Assembly (NCBI RefSeq): GCF_010731735.1
Contig: NZ_AP022588.1
Span: forward strand, 1,550,001 to 1,614,000
DNA: 64,000 bases
Direction of reading: 5' to 3'
DNA from: Mycolicibacterium sediminis
Lineage (GTDB): Bacteria; Actinomycetota; Actinomycetes; Mycobacteriales; Mycobacteriaceae
In this document: positions 1 through 9,333 of the stretch, piece by piece
Numbering within the stretch: the first letter of the stretch is position 1
Layout of the letters: each line of letters starts with the position of its first letter
Translations under genes and position numbers: made by a program
The notes under the pieces: generated by a model
Databases searched by the model: none
Told to the model about the DNA's origin: nothing
Seen by the model: the letters and a program-made list of their open reading frames with translations, nothing else

Positions 1-39
1 GCCCGCAGACACGCACGCTCGCCGAGGAAGGCAACCGGG

Positions 40-1341
40 CTACGGGGGTGGGGCGGGCAGCGTGATGGGCGCCAGCCCCGGGATCTCGAGGACGTTGGCG
101 GGCGGTGCCTCCGGGGGGACCTCGCCGGGGGCGGGACCGGGCGGGGGGCCGAGCGGCGGCTCCGAGGAGGTAGGCGACGGCGGCGGCGAGCTGGGTGGCG
201 GCGGGGCGGGCTCCGAGGGCGGACTGGTCTCGGTCGTGCTCGGCGGCGGGGAAGTCGGCGGCGGCGCAATGGGTTCCGCCGGTCCCGCGGTCGGCGCCGG
301 CGCGAGCGGTTCGGTGTACACGGGCGGGGGCGGCGCCACGACCGGGGCCGGCGCAGGTGCCGGTGCGGCAGGCACGGGCGACGGCGCGGCAGGTGCGGGC
401 GCAGCCGGCGCCGGCACGTCACTCTGCAAACGACCGACCCTGCCCAGCAACGGCTTCCACTCCGGGCCGGCGGGCGGCGCCACGTTGCACGACACCTGAC
501 GGCTGCCCGCCGCCCAGCTCGTCCTCGCGAGCGCGGTGTACTCGGGCACCAGACCGGCGGCCTGCAACCCACCCGGCGCCAGGTATCCCTCCGCGAGCCG
601 GGTGCACTCGTCGCGGAGGAACGCGTCCTGATCGGCCTCGGTGGGAGGCGTGGTCGGGAAGCGCTGAGCGAGGCTCACTGCCCCCGCCACCTCGGCGGCG
701 TGCGGCTGGGCGCAGTCGACGATCTCGTCAGTGGGGCGGGTGGTCGCACCATCGACGCCGAGGCACGTGCCCGTCGGCCACACCTTCGACTGGTCGAGTT
801 CGGCGACCAGACCCGTGAACGGCATGGGCTTCGCGCCGGCGCCCAGCAGTTGCAGTCCGCACAGCAGCTTGCGGTCGGCGGGAGCGGCGGCGGCGTCACC
901 GGCCCAGAGCACGCTGCTGGTGAACCGGCTGTTCGGGTCGTATCGGGGTCCCAGGTACTCGCTGACCGCGCGCTGGCACGGCTCGGCGAAGGCGTCCATG
1001 TCGACGGACTTGGCGACCTCGAACAGATGGTCGCTGCTGCACTGCACGAACGACGGCTTCTCGGGCTCGTCGGCAGGCCAGCTGAGGCAGGTCCCGGGCT
1101 CGGAGTTGGCGAAGACCTTGGCCGCGCGGCTGTCCTTGTTCGCGTCGCGGATGATCGAGTCGGGCGCCGTCAGCTGCAGCGTGCCGCCGACCAGCAGGCC
1201 GATGAGCAGCAGACCGATCGCCGCCCGCCGGTTGGTCCGCGTGGTGGGTGAGGGACACCGGGAGGCGCCGGAACCGCTCGCCGCCTCGTCCCGCCGGCGC
1301 GCCAGCGCGGCCAGCGCGGTGTCGAGGTCTGAGTCCTTCAC
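40..1341 (-). CDS. Septum-formation-family membrane protein with proline-rich tail
   Basis: A 433-residue protein read from a GTG start. The N-terminal ~38 residues are charged and cytoplasmic, followed by one hydrophobic segment (about residues 39-60, rich in L, I and G) and an extracellular part with paired cysteines (GTCLSW, VQCSSDH, TGTCLG, VDCAQPH) typical of the actinobacterial septum formation domain (Septum_form family). The last ~120 residues are almost all Pro, Ala and Ser, as in wall-spanning linkers. The closest type I know is the mycobacterial Rv3835-like membrane protein. The exact role is unknown; a part in septum or envelope assembly is inferred from the domain name only. Confidence 0.75.
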   Translation of the reverse strand: MKDSDLDTALAALARRRDEAASGSGASRCPSPTTRTNRRAAIGLLLIGLLVGGTLQLTAPDSIIRDANKDSRAAKVFANSEPGTCLSWPADEPEKPSFVQCSSDHLFEVAKSVDMDAFAEPCQRAVSEYLGPRYDPNSRFTSSVLWAGDAAAAPADRKLLCGLQLLGAGAKPMPFTGLVAELDQSKVWPTGTCLGVDGATTRPTDEIVDCAQPHAAEVAGAVSLAQRFPTTPPTEADQDAFLRDECTRLAEGYLAPGGLQAAGLVPEYTALARTSWAAGSRQVSCNVAPPAGPEWKPLLGRVGRLQSDVPAPAAPAPAAPSPVPAAPAPAPAPVVAPPPPVYTEPLAPAPTAGPAEPIAPPPTSPPPSTTETSPPSEPAPPPPSSPPPSPTSSEPPLGPPPGPAPGEVPPEAPPANVLEIPGLAPITLPAPPP

Positions 1342-1486
1342 CGGCGCGACCGTAGTGATTCAGCCCGGACGCCGCATTCGGCGGCCGGGCAACGGGGTGT
1401 GCCAGCCACGACTTCAGAGCCTGGCACAGCTGAAACGGCCCCGCTACGCGAGGACGCCGCATCGTGCTTTGGTTGGCGCTGGATCG

Positions 1487-3655
1487 TTACTTCAGCAGCG
1501 GATCGCGCGGCAGACCGAGGATCCGTTCCGCGATCGTGTTGCGCGTGATCTCGGAGGTGCCGCCGGCGATCGTCATCCCGCGGTTGCCCATGTAGGCGAG
1601 CGTGAGCTGCGGGGTCAGCCCCGCCACCGCCGCGGCCGCGGCCAGGTCCATGCCGACCTCGGTCAGGTGCTGGCACTGCTCGGCGACCAGGAGCTTCGTG
1701 ACGTTGCCCTCGGGTCCCGGTTCGGCGCCCGTGATCGCCCTCGTGACGCGTCGCAGGTTCAGCAGCCGCAGTGTGTGTCCCTCGGCGATGGCCTCACCGG
1801 CCCGCCGCACGTGCGCGGCGGCCACCTCGGGGGACGCGGCGTCGAGCAGCGCGACCAGGTCGTCCGGGCCGAAGCCGGTGGGCGCCGACGAGCCCCCGCC
1901 GATCGAGATCCGCTCGTTGCCCAGCGTCGCGCGGGCCACCAGCCAGCCCTTGTCGACGTCACCGACAACGTCGCCGTCGGGGACGAACACGTCGTCGAAG
2001 AACACCTCGTTGAAGTGCGAGTGGCCGGTCAGTCCGCGCAGGGGGTTGACGGTCACGCCGTCGGCGGACATGTCGATCGCCATCATCGTGACGCCGGCGT
2101 GCTTCGGTGCGTCGGGATTGGTCCGCACCGTGGCGAGCCCCCATTGGCACTGGTGCGCGAGGCTGGTCCACACCTTCTGGCCCGTGATGCGCCATCCGCC
2201 GTCGACCCGCTTCGCCGCCGTCCGCACCGCCGCCGCGTCGGACCCCGCGCCGGGCTCGGAGAACAGCTGGCACCACATCACCTCGCCGCGCAGCACGGGC
2301 TCCACCCAGCGCTCCCGCTGGTCGTCGTTGCCCGCCTGGGCGATGGTCAGCGTGACCCACCCCGTGATGCCCATGTCGGGTCGCTCCACCGAGGCGAACT
2401 CCTCCTCGATCACCAACTGCTCGAGGACACCGGCCTCGCGTCCCCAGGGCTTGGGCCAGTGCGGCACGAGGTAGCCGGACTCCACCAGGAAGTCGCGGCG
2501 CCGGTCCGCGGGCAGCCCGAGCACGGTGGCGACGGCCTCGCGGGCGGCCGCCCGGTGCACCTCGGCCTCCTCCGGCAACGTGAACACCGCACCGCGGGCC
2601 TGGCCGCGTCGTTGCGCCTCCACCACGTCGACGAGGGGGTCGCCGCCGTCGGCGGTCACCGCCGCCAGGGTGCGGGCTCGCCGCAGATACAGGTGCGCGT
2701 CGTGCTCCCACGTGAAGCCGATACCGCCGTGCAGCTGAATATTCATCTGCGCGTTGGAGACCTGTGTACGGATCGCGTGGGATGCGGCGACGGCGGCGGG
2801 GAACCACGCGCCGTCCAGGTCGTCGGCGCGGGCCGCGTCCCACGTCGCCGCCGTGGTCTGCTCGGCGTCGACGAGCATGTTGGCGGCGTGGTGCTTGACG
2901 GCCTGGAACGTGCCGATGGTCCGGCCGAACTGCTCGCGGACCTTCGCGTACTCGACGGCCGTGTCCAACGTGGCCCAGCTGATCCCCACCGCCTCCGCGG
3001 CCGCCAGCGTGCGGAACGCCGTGCGGGCACGCCGGGCTGCGCCGCGTAGCACCCGCGTCTCGTCCACCGTGACGTCGTGCACCGTGACCGTCCCCATGCT
3101 GCGGGTGGTGTCCAGGGCGTCCGTCGGGGTGACGGTCACGCCGTCCCCGCCGGCATCGAGGATCAGCACGTCGTCACCGCTGACCAGCACCAGCATCGCG
3201 GCGTCGGGTGCCCCCAGCACCGCAGGGACCTCACCGGAGGCCACCAGGTCCCGTCCGAGCACCACCGATCCGCCCAGGCCCACGGCGGCCACGGTGGATC
3301 CGTCGGCGAGGCCGGGAAGCAGGTCGGCGCGGACGTCGTCCGATCCGCACCGGTCGATCACGACGGCCGCCGCGACCGTCGGCAAGAACGGGCCCGGCGC
3401 CAGTTCGCGGCCGAGCACCTCGAGGACGACGGCGAGTTCGGCGAGGCCGAAGCCTGCGCCACCGTGTTCCTCCGGGATCGCCAGGCCCTGCCACCCGAGG
3501 TCGGTGGCCGCCGTCCACAGCTGGGCGGGATGGCGCGAACCCGACTCCAGCGTGTCGCGTCCGAGCGCTCGGACGTCGAGGCGTCTGAGCTGGCCGGACG
3601 CCGATTCGGCGAGGGCGCGATGGTCGTCGGTGAGCGCGAGCGCGGAGGTGGCCAC
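1487..3655 (-). CDS. Acyl-CoA dehydrogenase, fused two-domain FadE
   Basis: A 722-residue FAD enzyme made of two tandem acyl-CoA dehydrogenase units, the length of mycobacterial fused FadE proteins (about 710-730 aa). The first half ends with an ACAD C-terminal helix region (REQFGRTIGTFQAVKHHAANM, then QLHGGIGFTWEHD). The second half has the FAD-binding region LFSEPGAGSD, the stretch VWTSLAHQ and a terminal GGTSEITRNTIAERILGLP. It should introduce the alpha-beta double bond in an acyl-CoA; the substrate could be a fatty acid or a steroid side chain. GTG start. It is divergent from the lipase-like gene across a 132-bp gap containing a CRP-like palindrome. Which FadE number it matches is not certain. 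Confidence 0.9.
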   Translation of the reverse strand: MATSALALTDDHRALAESASGQLRRLDVRALGRDTLESGSRHPAQLWTAATDLGWQGLAIPEEHGGAGFGLAELAVVLEVLGRELAPGPFLPTVAAAVVIDRCGSDDVRADLLPGLADGSTVAAVGLGGSVVLGRDLVASGEVPAVLGAPDAAMLVLVSGDDVLILDAGGDGVTVTPTDALDTTRSMGTVTVHDVTVDETRVLRGAARRARTAFRTLAAAEAVGISWATLDTAVEYAKVREQFGRTIGTFQAVKHHAANMLVDAEQTTAATWDAARADDLDGAWFPAAVAASHAIRTQVSNAQMNIQLHGGIGFTWEHDAHLYLRRARTLAAVTADGGDPLVDVVEAQRRGQARGAVFTLPEEAEVHRAAAREAVATVLGLPADRRRDFLVESGYLVPHWPKPWGREAGVLEQLVIEEEFASVERPDMGITGWVTLTIAQAGNDDQRERWVEPVLRGEVMWCQLFSEPGAGSDAAAVRTAAKRVDGGWRITGQKVWTSLAHQCQWGLATVRTNPDAPKHAGVTMMAIDMSADGVTVNPLRGLTGHSHFNEVFFDDVFVPDGDVVGDVDKGWLVARATLGNERISIGGGSSAPTGFGPDDLVALLDAASPEVAAAHVRRAGEAIAEGHTLRLLNLRRVTRAITGAEPGPEGNVTKLLVAEQCQHLTEVGMDLAAAAAVAGLTPQLTLAYMGNRGMTIAGGTSEITRNTIAERILGLPRDPLLK

Positions 3656-3691
3656 GACCTCGACTCAACCACCGAAGGCCTGGTCAGCGCA

Positions 3692-3707
3692 TGTGATGTG
3701 GATCACG
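3692..3707. promoter_or_regulatory. CRP/GlxR-like palindrome
   Basis: The sequence TGTGATGTGGATCACG has the TGTGA-N6-TCAC arrangement of CRP-family sites. It lies between the divergent fadE and lipase-like genes, 37 bp from the fadE start and 80 bp from the lipase start. cAMP-dependent control of lipid genes is common in mycobacteria; binding here is inferred. Confidence 0.5.
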
Positions 3708-3787
3708 AACAAATGACCGAATCGTCATGTGTAGACAGAATCGCTCATCTGTCGCTTCAGCCCAGGTGGCGGGTATACAGTCGCCCG

Positions 3788-5011
3788 ATGACGGCTCGAC
3801 CGGACGTCCGGTATCCAGGCCCAACGATGACGACGCGGCTGCGTTGGCTGATGACCGCGAGCCCGTCGGACCGCCTGCTGGCGATGAGCGTCGGCGCAGC
3901 CTCACTGCCCGTGGTCGGCAAGCACCTCGAACCGCTGGGCGGCATGACCGCGATGACCATCTGGGGCATGCGGCAGGCGCCCGAGCTGATCGGTGCCGCG
4001 GCCAAGTCGATGCTGGCCCCCGGAGCCGCCGAGCTGCGCAGGAAGGACCGTGACGCCGCGAGCGCCGTGGCCCAGACCGCGCTGCGCGGGGTCGTTCATG
4101 CCGACACCCTCGACGAGGAGTGGCCCGCCCCCGACGGCACCCCGCCGGTGTGGAAGGCGCATGCGCACCGCCGCAACGTCTACCGCTCGTCGGTGCGGTA
4201 CGGCGACCATCCCTCGCAGCTCCTCGACGTCTGGCGGCCCCGGGAACTGCCCGCCCAGCCCGCCCCCGTGCTGATCTTCGTGCCGGGCGGCGCGTGGGTG
4301 CACGGCAGCCGGATCCTGCAGGGCTACGCGCTGATGTCCCACCTCGCCGAGATGGGCTGGGTGTGCCTGTCCATCGACTACCGCGTCGCGCCGAACAACC
4401 GGTGGCCGCAGCACATCACCGACGTCAAGACGGCGATCGCCTGGGCGCGCGCCAACGTCGACAAGTTCGGTGGCGACAGGAACTTCGTCGCGATCGCGGG
4501 CACGTCGGCCGGTGGACACCTCGCCGCGCTTGCCGGCCTCACCCCGAACGACCCGGAGATGCAGGACGAGCTGCCCGAGGGATCGGACACCTCGGTCGAC
4601 GCGGTGATCGGCATCTACGGCCGCTACTGCTGGGAGGACCGGTCGACGGTCGAGCGGGCACGGTTCGTCGACTTCCTCGAACGCGTCGTCGTGAAGCGCA
4701 AAATCGACAGGCACCCGGAGTTGTTCCGGAAGGCGTCCCCACTGGCCCAGGTACGGCCGGATGCCCCGCCGTTCCTCGTGATCCACGGATCCGGCGACAC
4801 CGTCATCCCGGTCAAACAGGCCCGCGACTTCGTCGAGAAGCTCAAGCGGGTGTCGCGTTCGGTGGTCAGCTACGTCGAACTGCCCGGCGCCGGACACGGC
4901 TTCGACATGACCGACGGCGCCCGCACCGGGCCGATGGCCCGCGCAATCGGGTTGTTCCTCAACCAGGTTCACCGAAACCATACGGTGATGGGCTCCAAGC
5001 AGGTTATATAG
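3788..5011 (+). CDS. Alpha/beta-hydrolase, Lip family esterase
   Basis: A 407-residue hormone-sensitive-lipase-type hydrolase. The oxyanion-hole loop is VPGGAWVHG in place of the classical HGGG, the nucleophile elbow is GTSAGGH, the acid lies in the HGSGDTVIP loop and the catalytic His in GAGHGFD. The N-terminal ~100 residues form a hydrophobic, Ala/Leu-rich extension as in LipM/LipQ/LipO-type proteins. It is a paralogue of the lipO product encoded convergently at 6497-7720. The ATG at 3788 was chosen because a TACAGT -10 box ends 6 bases before it, suggesting a leaderless transcript; ATG 3827 is an alternative. It lies 70 bp upstream of the WS/DGAT gene and is probably co-transcribed. Substrate unknown, likely an acylglycerol or other ester. 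Confidence 0.85.
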   Translation: MTARPDVRYPGPTMTTRLRWLMTASPSDRLLAMSVGAASLPVVGKHLEPLGGMTAMTIWGMRQAPELIGAAAKSMLAPGAAELRRKDRDAASAVAQTALRGVVHADTLDEEWPAPDGTPPVWKAHAHRRNVYRSSVRYGDHPSQLLDVWRPRELPAQPAPVLIFVPGGAWVHGSRILQGYALMSHLAEMGWVCLSIDYRVAPNNRWPQHITDVKTAIAWARANVDKFGGDRNFVAIAGTSAGGHLAALAGLTPNDPEMQDELPEGSDTSVDAVIGIYGRYCWEDRSTVERARFVDFLERVVVKRKIDRHPELFRKASPLAQVRPDAPPFLVIHGSGDTVIPVKQARDFVEKLKRVSRSVVSYVELPGAGHGFDMTDGARTGPMARAIGLFLNQVHRNHTVMGSKQVI

Positions 5012-5081
5012 CCACCGCGTCTGGAATCGTCCTCGCGCAGCCGCGCGGGAGGCGTACGCGCCCGTCGGTGGAGGTGTTCCG

Positions 5082-6500
5082 GTGAAGAGGCTCAGCGGGT
5101 GGGACGCGGTGCTGCTGTACACCGAGACCCCCACGGTGCACATGCACACCCTGAAGCTCGCCGTGATCGACATCTCGCAACTCGACGGCCGGCAGTTCGG
5201 CGTCGACGAGTTCCGCCAGGTGATCCACGGCAGGCTCTACAAGCTCGACCCGTTCCGCTACGAACTCGTCGACATCCCCTTCAAGTTCCACCACCCGATG
5301 TGGCGGGAGAACTGCGAGGTCGACCTCGACTATCACGTACGGCCCTGGCGCGTCGCGAGTCCGGGCGGCCGACGCGAACTCGACGAGGCCATCGGTGAGA
5401 TCGCCAGCACCCCGCTGGACCGCAGCAGGCCGCTGTGGGAGATGTACTTCATCGAGGGTCTCGCCAACGGCCGGATCGCCGTCCTCGGCAAGATCCATCA
5501 CGCCCTCGCCGACGGCGTGGCGTCGGCGAATCTCCTTGCACGAGGCATGGACCTCGAGACCAGCCCGCAGGCCGACCGCGATTCGTACGCAACGGATCCG
5601 GCGCCGGCCAGGACCGAACTGGTGCGCTCCGCCTTCGTCGACCACCTCCGGCAGATCCAGCGTCTCCCCGGCGTCATGCGCTACACCGCCGAGGGCATCG
5701 GCAGGGTCCGCAAGAGTTCGAAGAAGCTGTCCCCCGAACTGACGCGTCCGTTCACCCCGCCGCCGTCGTTCATGAACCACCGCGTCGACGCCACCCGCAA
5801 ATTCGCCACGGCCACACTGGGACTCGCCGACGTCAAGGAGACGGCGAAGCACCTCGGCGTGACGATCAACGACATGGTGCTGGCGATCTCCGCGGGCGCG
5901 CTACGCGAACTGTCGCTGAAGTACGACCACCACGCCGACCACCCGCTGCTGGCGTCGGTTCCGGTGAGCTTCGACTTCTCCCGAGATCGTGTCTCGGGCA
6001 ACTACTTCACCGGCGTGATGATGGTGGTCCCCATCGAGCTCGCCGACCCCCTCGAGCGCGTCCGAGCCGTGCACGACGCGGCCGTCGAGGCCAAGGAGAC
6101 GCACCACCTCATGGGGCCGGAACTCGTCAGCCGGTGGTCGGCGTACTTCCCGCCGGCCCCGGCGGAACGGCTGTTCGGCTGGCTCGCGGAGAAGGACGGG
6201 CAGAACAAGGTGCTGAACCTGCCCATCTCCAACGTCCCCGGTCCTCGCGAACACGGTCGGGTGGGTGGCGCTCTGGTCACCGAGATCTACTCGGTGGGTC
6301 CGCTCACCACCGGCAGCGGGCTGAACATCACGGTGTGGAGCTACGTCGACCAGCTGAACGTGTCGGTGCTGTCCGACGGTGCGACGCTCGAGGACCCCCA
6401 CGAGCTGACCGACGCGATGACCCGCGCGTTCGTCGAGATCCGCTCGGCAGCAGGACTTTCCGCGGATCTTGTGGTGCCCGACAACGTCATGGCTCCCTAG
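5082..6500 (+). CDS. Wax ester synthase/diacylglycerol acyltransferase (WS/DGAT)
   Basis: A 472-residue cytoplasmic or membrane-associated acyltransferase that esterifies acyl-CoA onto diacylglycerol or a fatty alcohol. The catalytic HHxxxDG motif is present as KIHHALADG, and the C-terminal half has NLPISNVPGP, conserved in the DUF1298 domain. The GTG start follows a GGAGG ribosome site. Its position next to lipO-fadD12-acyltransferase matches M. tuberculosis Rv1425. Its TAG stop shares the palindrome CTAG with the stop of the convergent lipO gene, so the two coding regions overlap by 4 bp. Confidence 0.92.
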   Translation: MKRLSGWDAVLLYTETPTVHMHTLKLAVIDISQLDGRQFGVDEFRQVIHGRLYKLDPFRYELVDIPFKFHHPMWRENCEVDLDYHVRPWRVASPGGRRELDEAIGEIASTPLDRSRPLWEMYFIEGLANGRIAVLGKIHHALADGVASANLLARGMDLETSPQADRDSYATDPAPARTELVRSAFVDHLRQIQRLPGVMRYTAEGIGRVRKSSKKLSPELTRPFTPPPSFMNHRVDATRKFATATLGLADVKETAKHLGVTINDMVLAISAGALRELSLKYDHHADHPLLASVPVSFDFSRDRVSGNYFTGVMMVVPIELADPLERVRAVHDAAVEAKETHHLMGPELVSRWSAYFPPAPAERLFGWLAEKDGQNKVLNLPISNVPGPREHGRVGGALVTEIYSVGPLTTGSGLNITVWSYVDQLNVSVLSDGATLEDPHELTDAMTRAFVEIRSAAGLSADLVVPDNVMAP

Positions 6501-7720
6501 TCGCGCTTCGCGCGCACCCAGTCCAGGAACCGGCCGACCGCCTGGGCGGTGTAGTCGCCGTGCGGTGAGCCGAAGAAGTCGAACGCGTGCTGCGCGTGCG
6601 GGATCTCGGCGTAGACGACGGGGTTCTTCGACACCGCTGAGAGTGCGGCGGCGAAGTCGCGCCCCTCCTGCACGGGGATGATCGAGTCGTCCTCGCCGTG
6701 CAGCACGAAGAACGGCGGCGCATCCGCGCGGACCTTCGTGATCGGTGACGCCTCGAGATACAGGTTGCGCGCCTCGGCGAACGGCCGCTTGACGATGAAC
6801 TTTTGCAGGATCGAGATGAACTCGGGTCGCCCGGATCCCTTGCTGGTGAACCAGTCGTAGCGGCCGTAGATGGGCACGGCGCACGAGACGGAGGTGTCGG
6901 CGTCCTCGAATCCCGGCTGCCACTGGGGTTCGTTCGGCGTCAGCGCGGTGAGGGCGCAGAGGTGACCGCCCGCCGACCCGCCGGTGATCGAGATCGACTC
7001 GGGATCACCGCCGTAGTCGGCGATGTTCTCCTTGACCCACGCCAGGGCTCGCTTGACGTCGATGATGTGCGCGGGCCACGTGTGCCGCGGGCTGATCCGG
7101 TAGGCCATCGACACGCAGATCCAACCGCGGTCGGCGAGGTGGCCCATGAGCGGGTAGGCCTGCGGGCGGCGCATGCCGATCGCCCATGCGCCGCCGGGGA
7201 CCTGCAGCAGCACGGGTGCCTTGCCGTCGAGGGGCAGGTCCGACCGGTGCCAGATGTCGGCGACGTTGGCGCGGTGCGGCCCGTAGCGGACGACGTCGGT
7301 CTTCTTGACGTACGCCCGGCGCGACCACGACGTGCGCAGGACGCCACCGGGCCTGCGACGCCGCTCTGCCTTGGCGACGGTGACGTAGTCGTCGCCGAGG
7401 GCCTTGCGCAACGGTTCCTCGAACGCCGGTCGAGACCGCTTGTTCCGGGCGTACACGTAGCCCAGCAGAGCCCAGGACGCGGCCGTCAGCCCCAATGCGA
7501 TTCGTCCCTCGGTCCCGCGGAAGTCACCGCGGATTCCCCGGCGCAGCGCGTCGAGCATCGAGGCGCCCGCGATCACCGGGGCAGCCTCGCCGGTAGGCCA
7601 GCCGAGGAAGAACACGGGAATCGTGACGTAACCCTCGCGGCCGAGCGGTTGCACCGCGTTGGCGGCGTTGAGTACCTCGGCGGTGGCGCGGACGACGGGG
7701 AAGCGCCGCCTACGGCGCAT
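6497..7720 (-). CDS. lipO: Alpha/beta-hydrolase LipO
   Basis: A 407-residue esterase/lipase-like protein. The oxyanion loop is VPGGAWAIG, the nucleophile elbow GGSAGGHLC, the acid loop LHGEDDSIIP and the catalytic His in HAQHAFDFFG. The N-terminus has hydrophobic stretches (VTIPVFFLGWP; ALGLTAASWALLGYVYA), suggesting membrane association. The ATG at 7720 lies 11 bp inside the end of fadD12, fitting translational coupling; a GTG at 7747 would add nine residues. The symbol is based on gene order (WS/DGAT, lipO, fadD12, acyltransferase) as in M. tuberculosis Rv1425-1428c. It probably hydrolyses or transfers acyl groups in the same lipid pathway. Confidence 0.85.
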   Translation of the reverse strand: MRRRRRFPVVRATAEVLNAANAVQPLGREGYVTIPVFFLGWPTGEAAPVIAGASMLDALRRGIRGDFRGTEGRIALGLTAASWALLGYVYARNKRSRPAFEEPLRKALGDDYVTVAKAERRRRPGGVLRTSWSRRAYVKKTDVVRYGPHRANVADIWHRSDLPLDGKAPVLLQVPGGAWAIGMRRPQAYPLMGHLADRGWICVSMAYRISPRHTWPAHIIDVKRALAWVKENIADYGGDPESISITGGSAGGHLCALTALTPNEPQWQPGFEDADTSVSCAVPIYGRYDWFTSKGSGRPEFISILQKFIVKRPFAEARNLYLEASPITKVRADAPPFFVLHGEDDSIIPVQEGRDFAAALSAVSKNPVVYAEIPHAQHAFDFFGSPHGDYTAQAVGRFLDWVRAKRD

Positions 7721-9332
7721 CGCGCGTAGCCAGTTCGGAGAGTTCACGCCGAAGGATCTTGCCAGTGCTGCCCCGCGGCAAACCTTCCAGCACCGTGATG
7801 CTCCTCGGCACCTTGTAGTTCGCCAGATTCTCGCGGACGTGTGCCTTGAGGTCGTCGACCCCGGCCGACGAGCCGTCTGTCAGGACCACGAATGCCGCGA
7901 GGCGCTGCCCGTACTCGGCGTCGTCGACGCCGAGTACCGCCGCCTCGGCGACCTCGGGGTGCGCGGCCAGCGTCTTCTCCACCTCGATCGGGTACACGTT
8001 CTCGCCGCCGGAGACGATCATCTCGTCGTCGCGGCCGACCACGAACAACCGGCCCGTGTCGTCGAGGTAGCCGACGTCGCCCGAGGACATGTAGTCCTCG
8101 TGGAAGTCCTTGGTGGCGCCCGACGTGTAGCCGTCGAACTGCGTCGAGTTGCGCACGTAGATCGTGCCCACCTCGCCGGTCTGGAGTTCGCGGAACTCCG
8201 GGTCGAGGATCCTGACGTCGGTCCCCTCGGCGGGCCGGCCCGCGGTGTCGGGCGCGGCACGCAGGTCGGCCGGTGTCGCGGTGGCGATCATGCCGGCCTC
8301 GGTGGCGTTGTAGTTGTTGTAGACGACGTCGCCGAACTGGTCCATGAAGGCGGTTACCACGTCGGGGCGCATGCGTGATCCCGAGGCGGCGGCGAAGCGG
8401 AGAGTGCGTCCGCTGTAGCGGGCGCGCACGGCGTCGGGCAGGTCCATGATCCGGTCGAACATGACGGGGACGACGCACAGTCCGGTGGCGCGGTGGGTGT
8501 CGACGAGCGCGAGGGTGGCCTCGGGGTCGAACTTGCGGCGCGTGACGATGGTGCAGGCCAGCGACGCCGCGAACGCCAATTGCGAGAAGCCCCAGGCGTG
8601 GAACATCGGCGCGACGATGACCGTCGTCTCTTCCGCGTGCCACGGCGTGCGGTCCAGGATGGCCTTGAGGGTGTCGGGCCCGCCGCCGGAGTGGCTGGCG
8701 CCCTTGGGGGTTCCGGTGGTTCCGGACGTGAGCAGGATGGTGCGGCTCTTGGTCGACGATCGCTCGGGCTGATCGCCGAGATGGCTTCTGATGAGACCCT
8801 CGACGGTCAGGTCGGCACCACCGTCGGTCCAGGCGACGATCCGGGTCGTGTCGGGCGAGTCGGCCAGCGCACGGTCCACCGTGGCGGTGAACTCCTCGTC
8901 GTAGATCACCGCGTCGGCACCCTCGCGGGTCACGACCTCGGCGAGGGCCGGTCCGGCGAACGACGTGTTGAGCAGCAGGACGTCGGCGCCGATGCGGTTG
9001 GCGGCGATCAGCGACTCGACGAAGCCGCGGTGGTTGCGCGCCATGATCCCGATGACACGGGGAGCGCCCAGCTCCTGCAGTGCGGCGGCCAAGGCGTCGG
9101 TGCGCCGGTCGATCTCGCGCCAGGTGAGCGTGCCGATCTCGTCGATCAGTCCTGCGCGGTCGGGGCAGCGCTGCGCGGCGGCCGCGAATCCCGATGTGAC
9201 GCCCATGTTCTCGCGTGCCATTGCCGCCGCGACCCGGACGTACCTGTCCGGCCGCATCGGCGCGATGACGCCGGCGCGCGCCATGGTCGTCACCAGTCCG
9301 AGGGTGGCTCCCACGCGGTCGACGAAGGCCAT
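7710..9332 (-). CDS. fadD12: Fatty acyl-CoA ligase / acyl-AMP ligase FadD12
   Basis: A 540-residue ANL-superfamily enzyme that adenylates a carboxylic acid and normally passes it to CoA. The phosphate loop reads LTSGTTGTPKGA, the A5 region YNNYNATEAG, the hinge SSGDVGYLDDTGRLFVVGRDDEMI, and the catalytic lysine lies in PRGSTGKILRREL near the C-terminus. All motifs of an active ligase are present. It is the middle gene of a minus-strand operon, 1 bp from the acyltransferase stop and overlapping lipO. The name comes from synteny with Rv1427c; the chain-length preference cannot be read from sequence. Confidence 0.9.
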   Translation of the reverse strand: MAFVDRVGATLGLVTTMARAGVIAPMRPDRYVRVAAAMARENMGVTSGFAAAAQRCPDRAGLIDEIGTLTWREIDRRTDALAAALQELGAPRVIGIMARNHRGFVESLIAANRIGADVLLLNTSFAGPALAEVVTREGADAVIYDEEFTATVDRALADSPDTTRIVAWTDGGADLTVEGLIRSHLGDQPERSSTKSRTILLTSGTTGTPKGASHSGGGPDTLKAILDRTPWHAEETTVIVAPMFHAWGFSQLAFAASLACTIVTRRKFDPEATLALVDTHRATGLCVVPVMFDRIMDLPDAVRARYSGRTLRFAAASGSRMRPDVVTAFMDQFGDVVYNNYNATEAGMIATATPADLRAAPDTAGRPAEGTDVRILDPEFRELQTGEVGTIYVRNSTQFDGYTSGATKDFHEDYMSSGDVGYLDDTGRLFVVGRDDEMIVSGGENVYPIEVEKTLAAHPEVAEAAVLGVDDAEYGQRLAAFVVLTDGSSAGVDDLKAHVRENLANYKVPRSITVLEGLPRGSTGKILRRELSELATRDAP

Positions 9333-9333
9333 G

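Noticed and set aside
320..420. Tandem repeat at the left end
   Set aside because: It is the Pro/Ala-rich tail of the septum-formation protein, which explains the repetitive GC-rich sequence.
731..3049. A 772-codon plus-strand open frame
   Set aside because: It is a shadow of the minus-strand septum-formation and fadE genes; the composition is typical of antisense frames in GC-rich DNA.
3077..3787. Long plus-strand open frame running into the lipase-like gene
   Set aside because: It is antisense to the acyl-CoA dehydrogenase and arginine/histidine-rich; lipase homology begins near 3788-3830.
3902..5173. A 423-codon minus-strand open frame opposite the lipase
   Set aside because: It is low-complexity, antisense to clear hydrolase motifs and has no family match.
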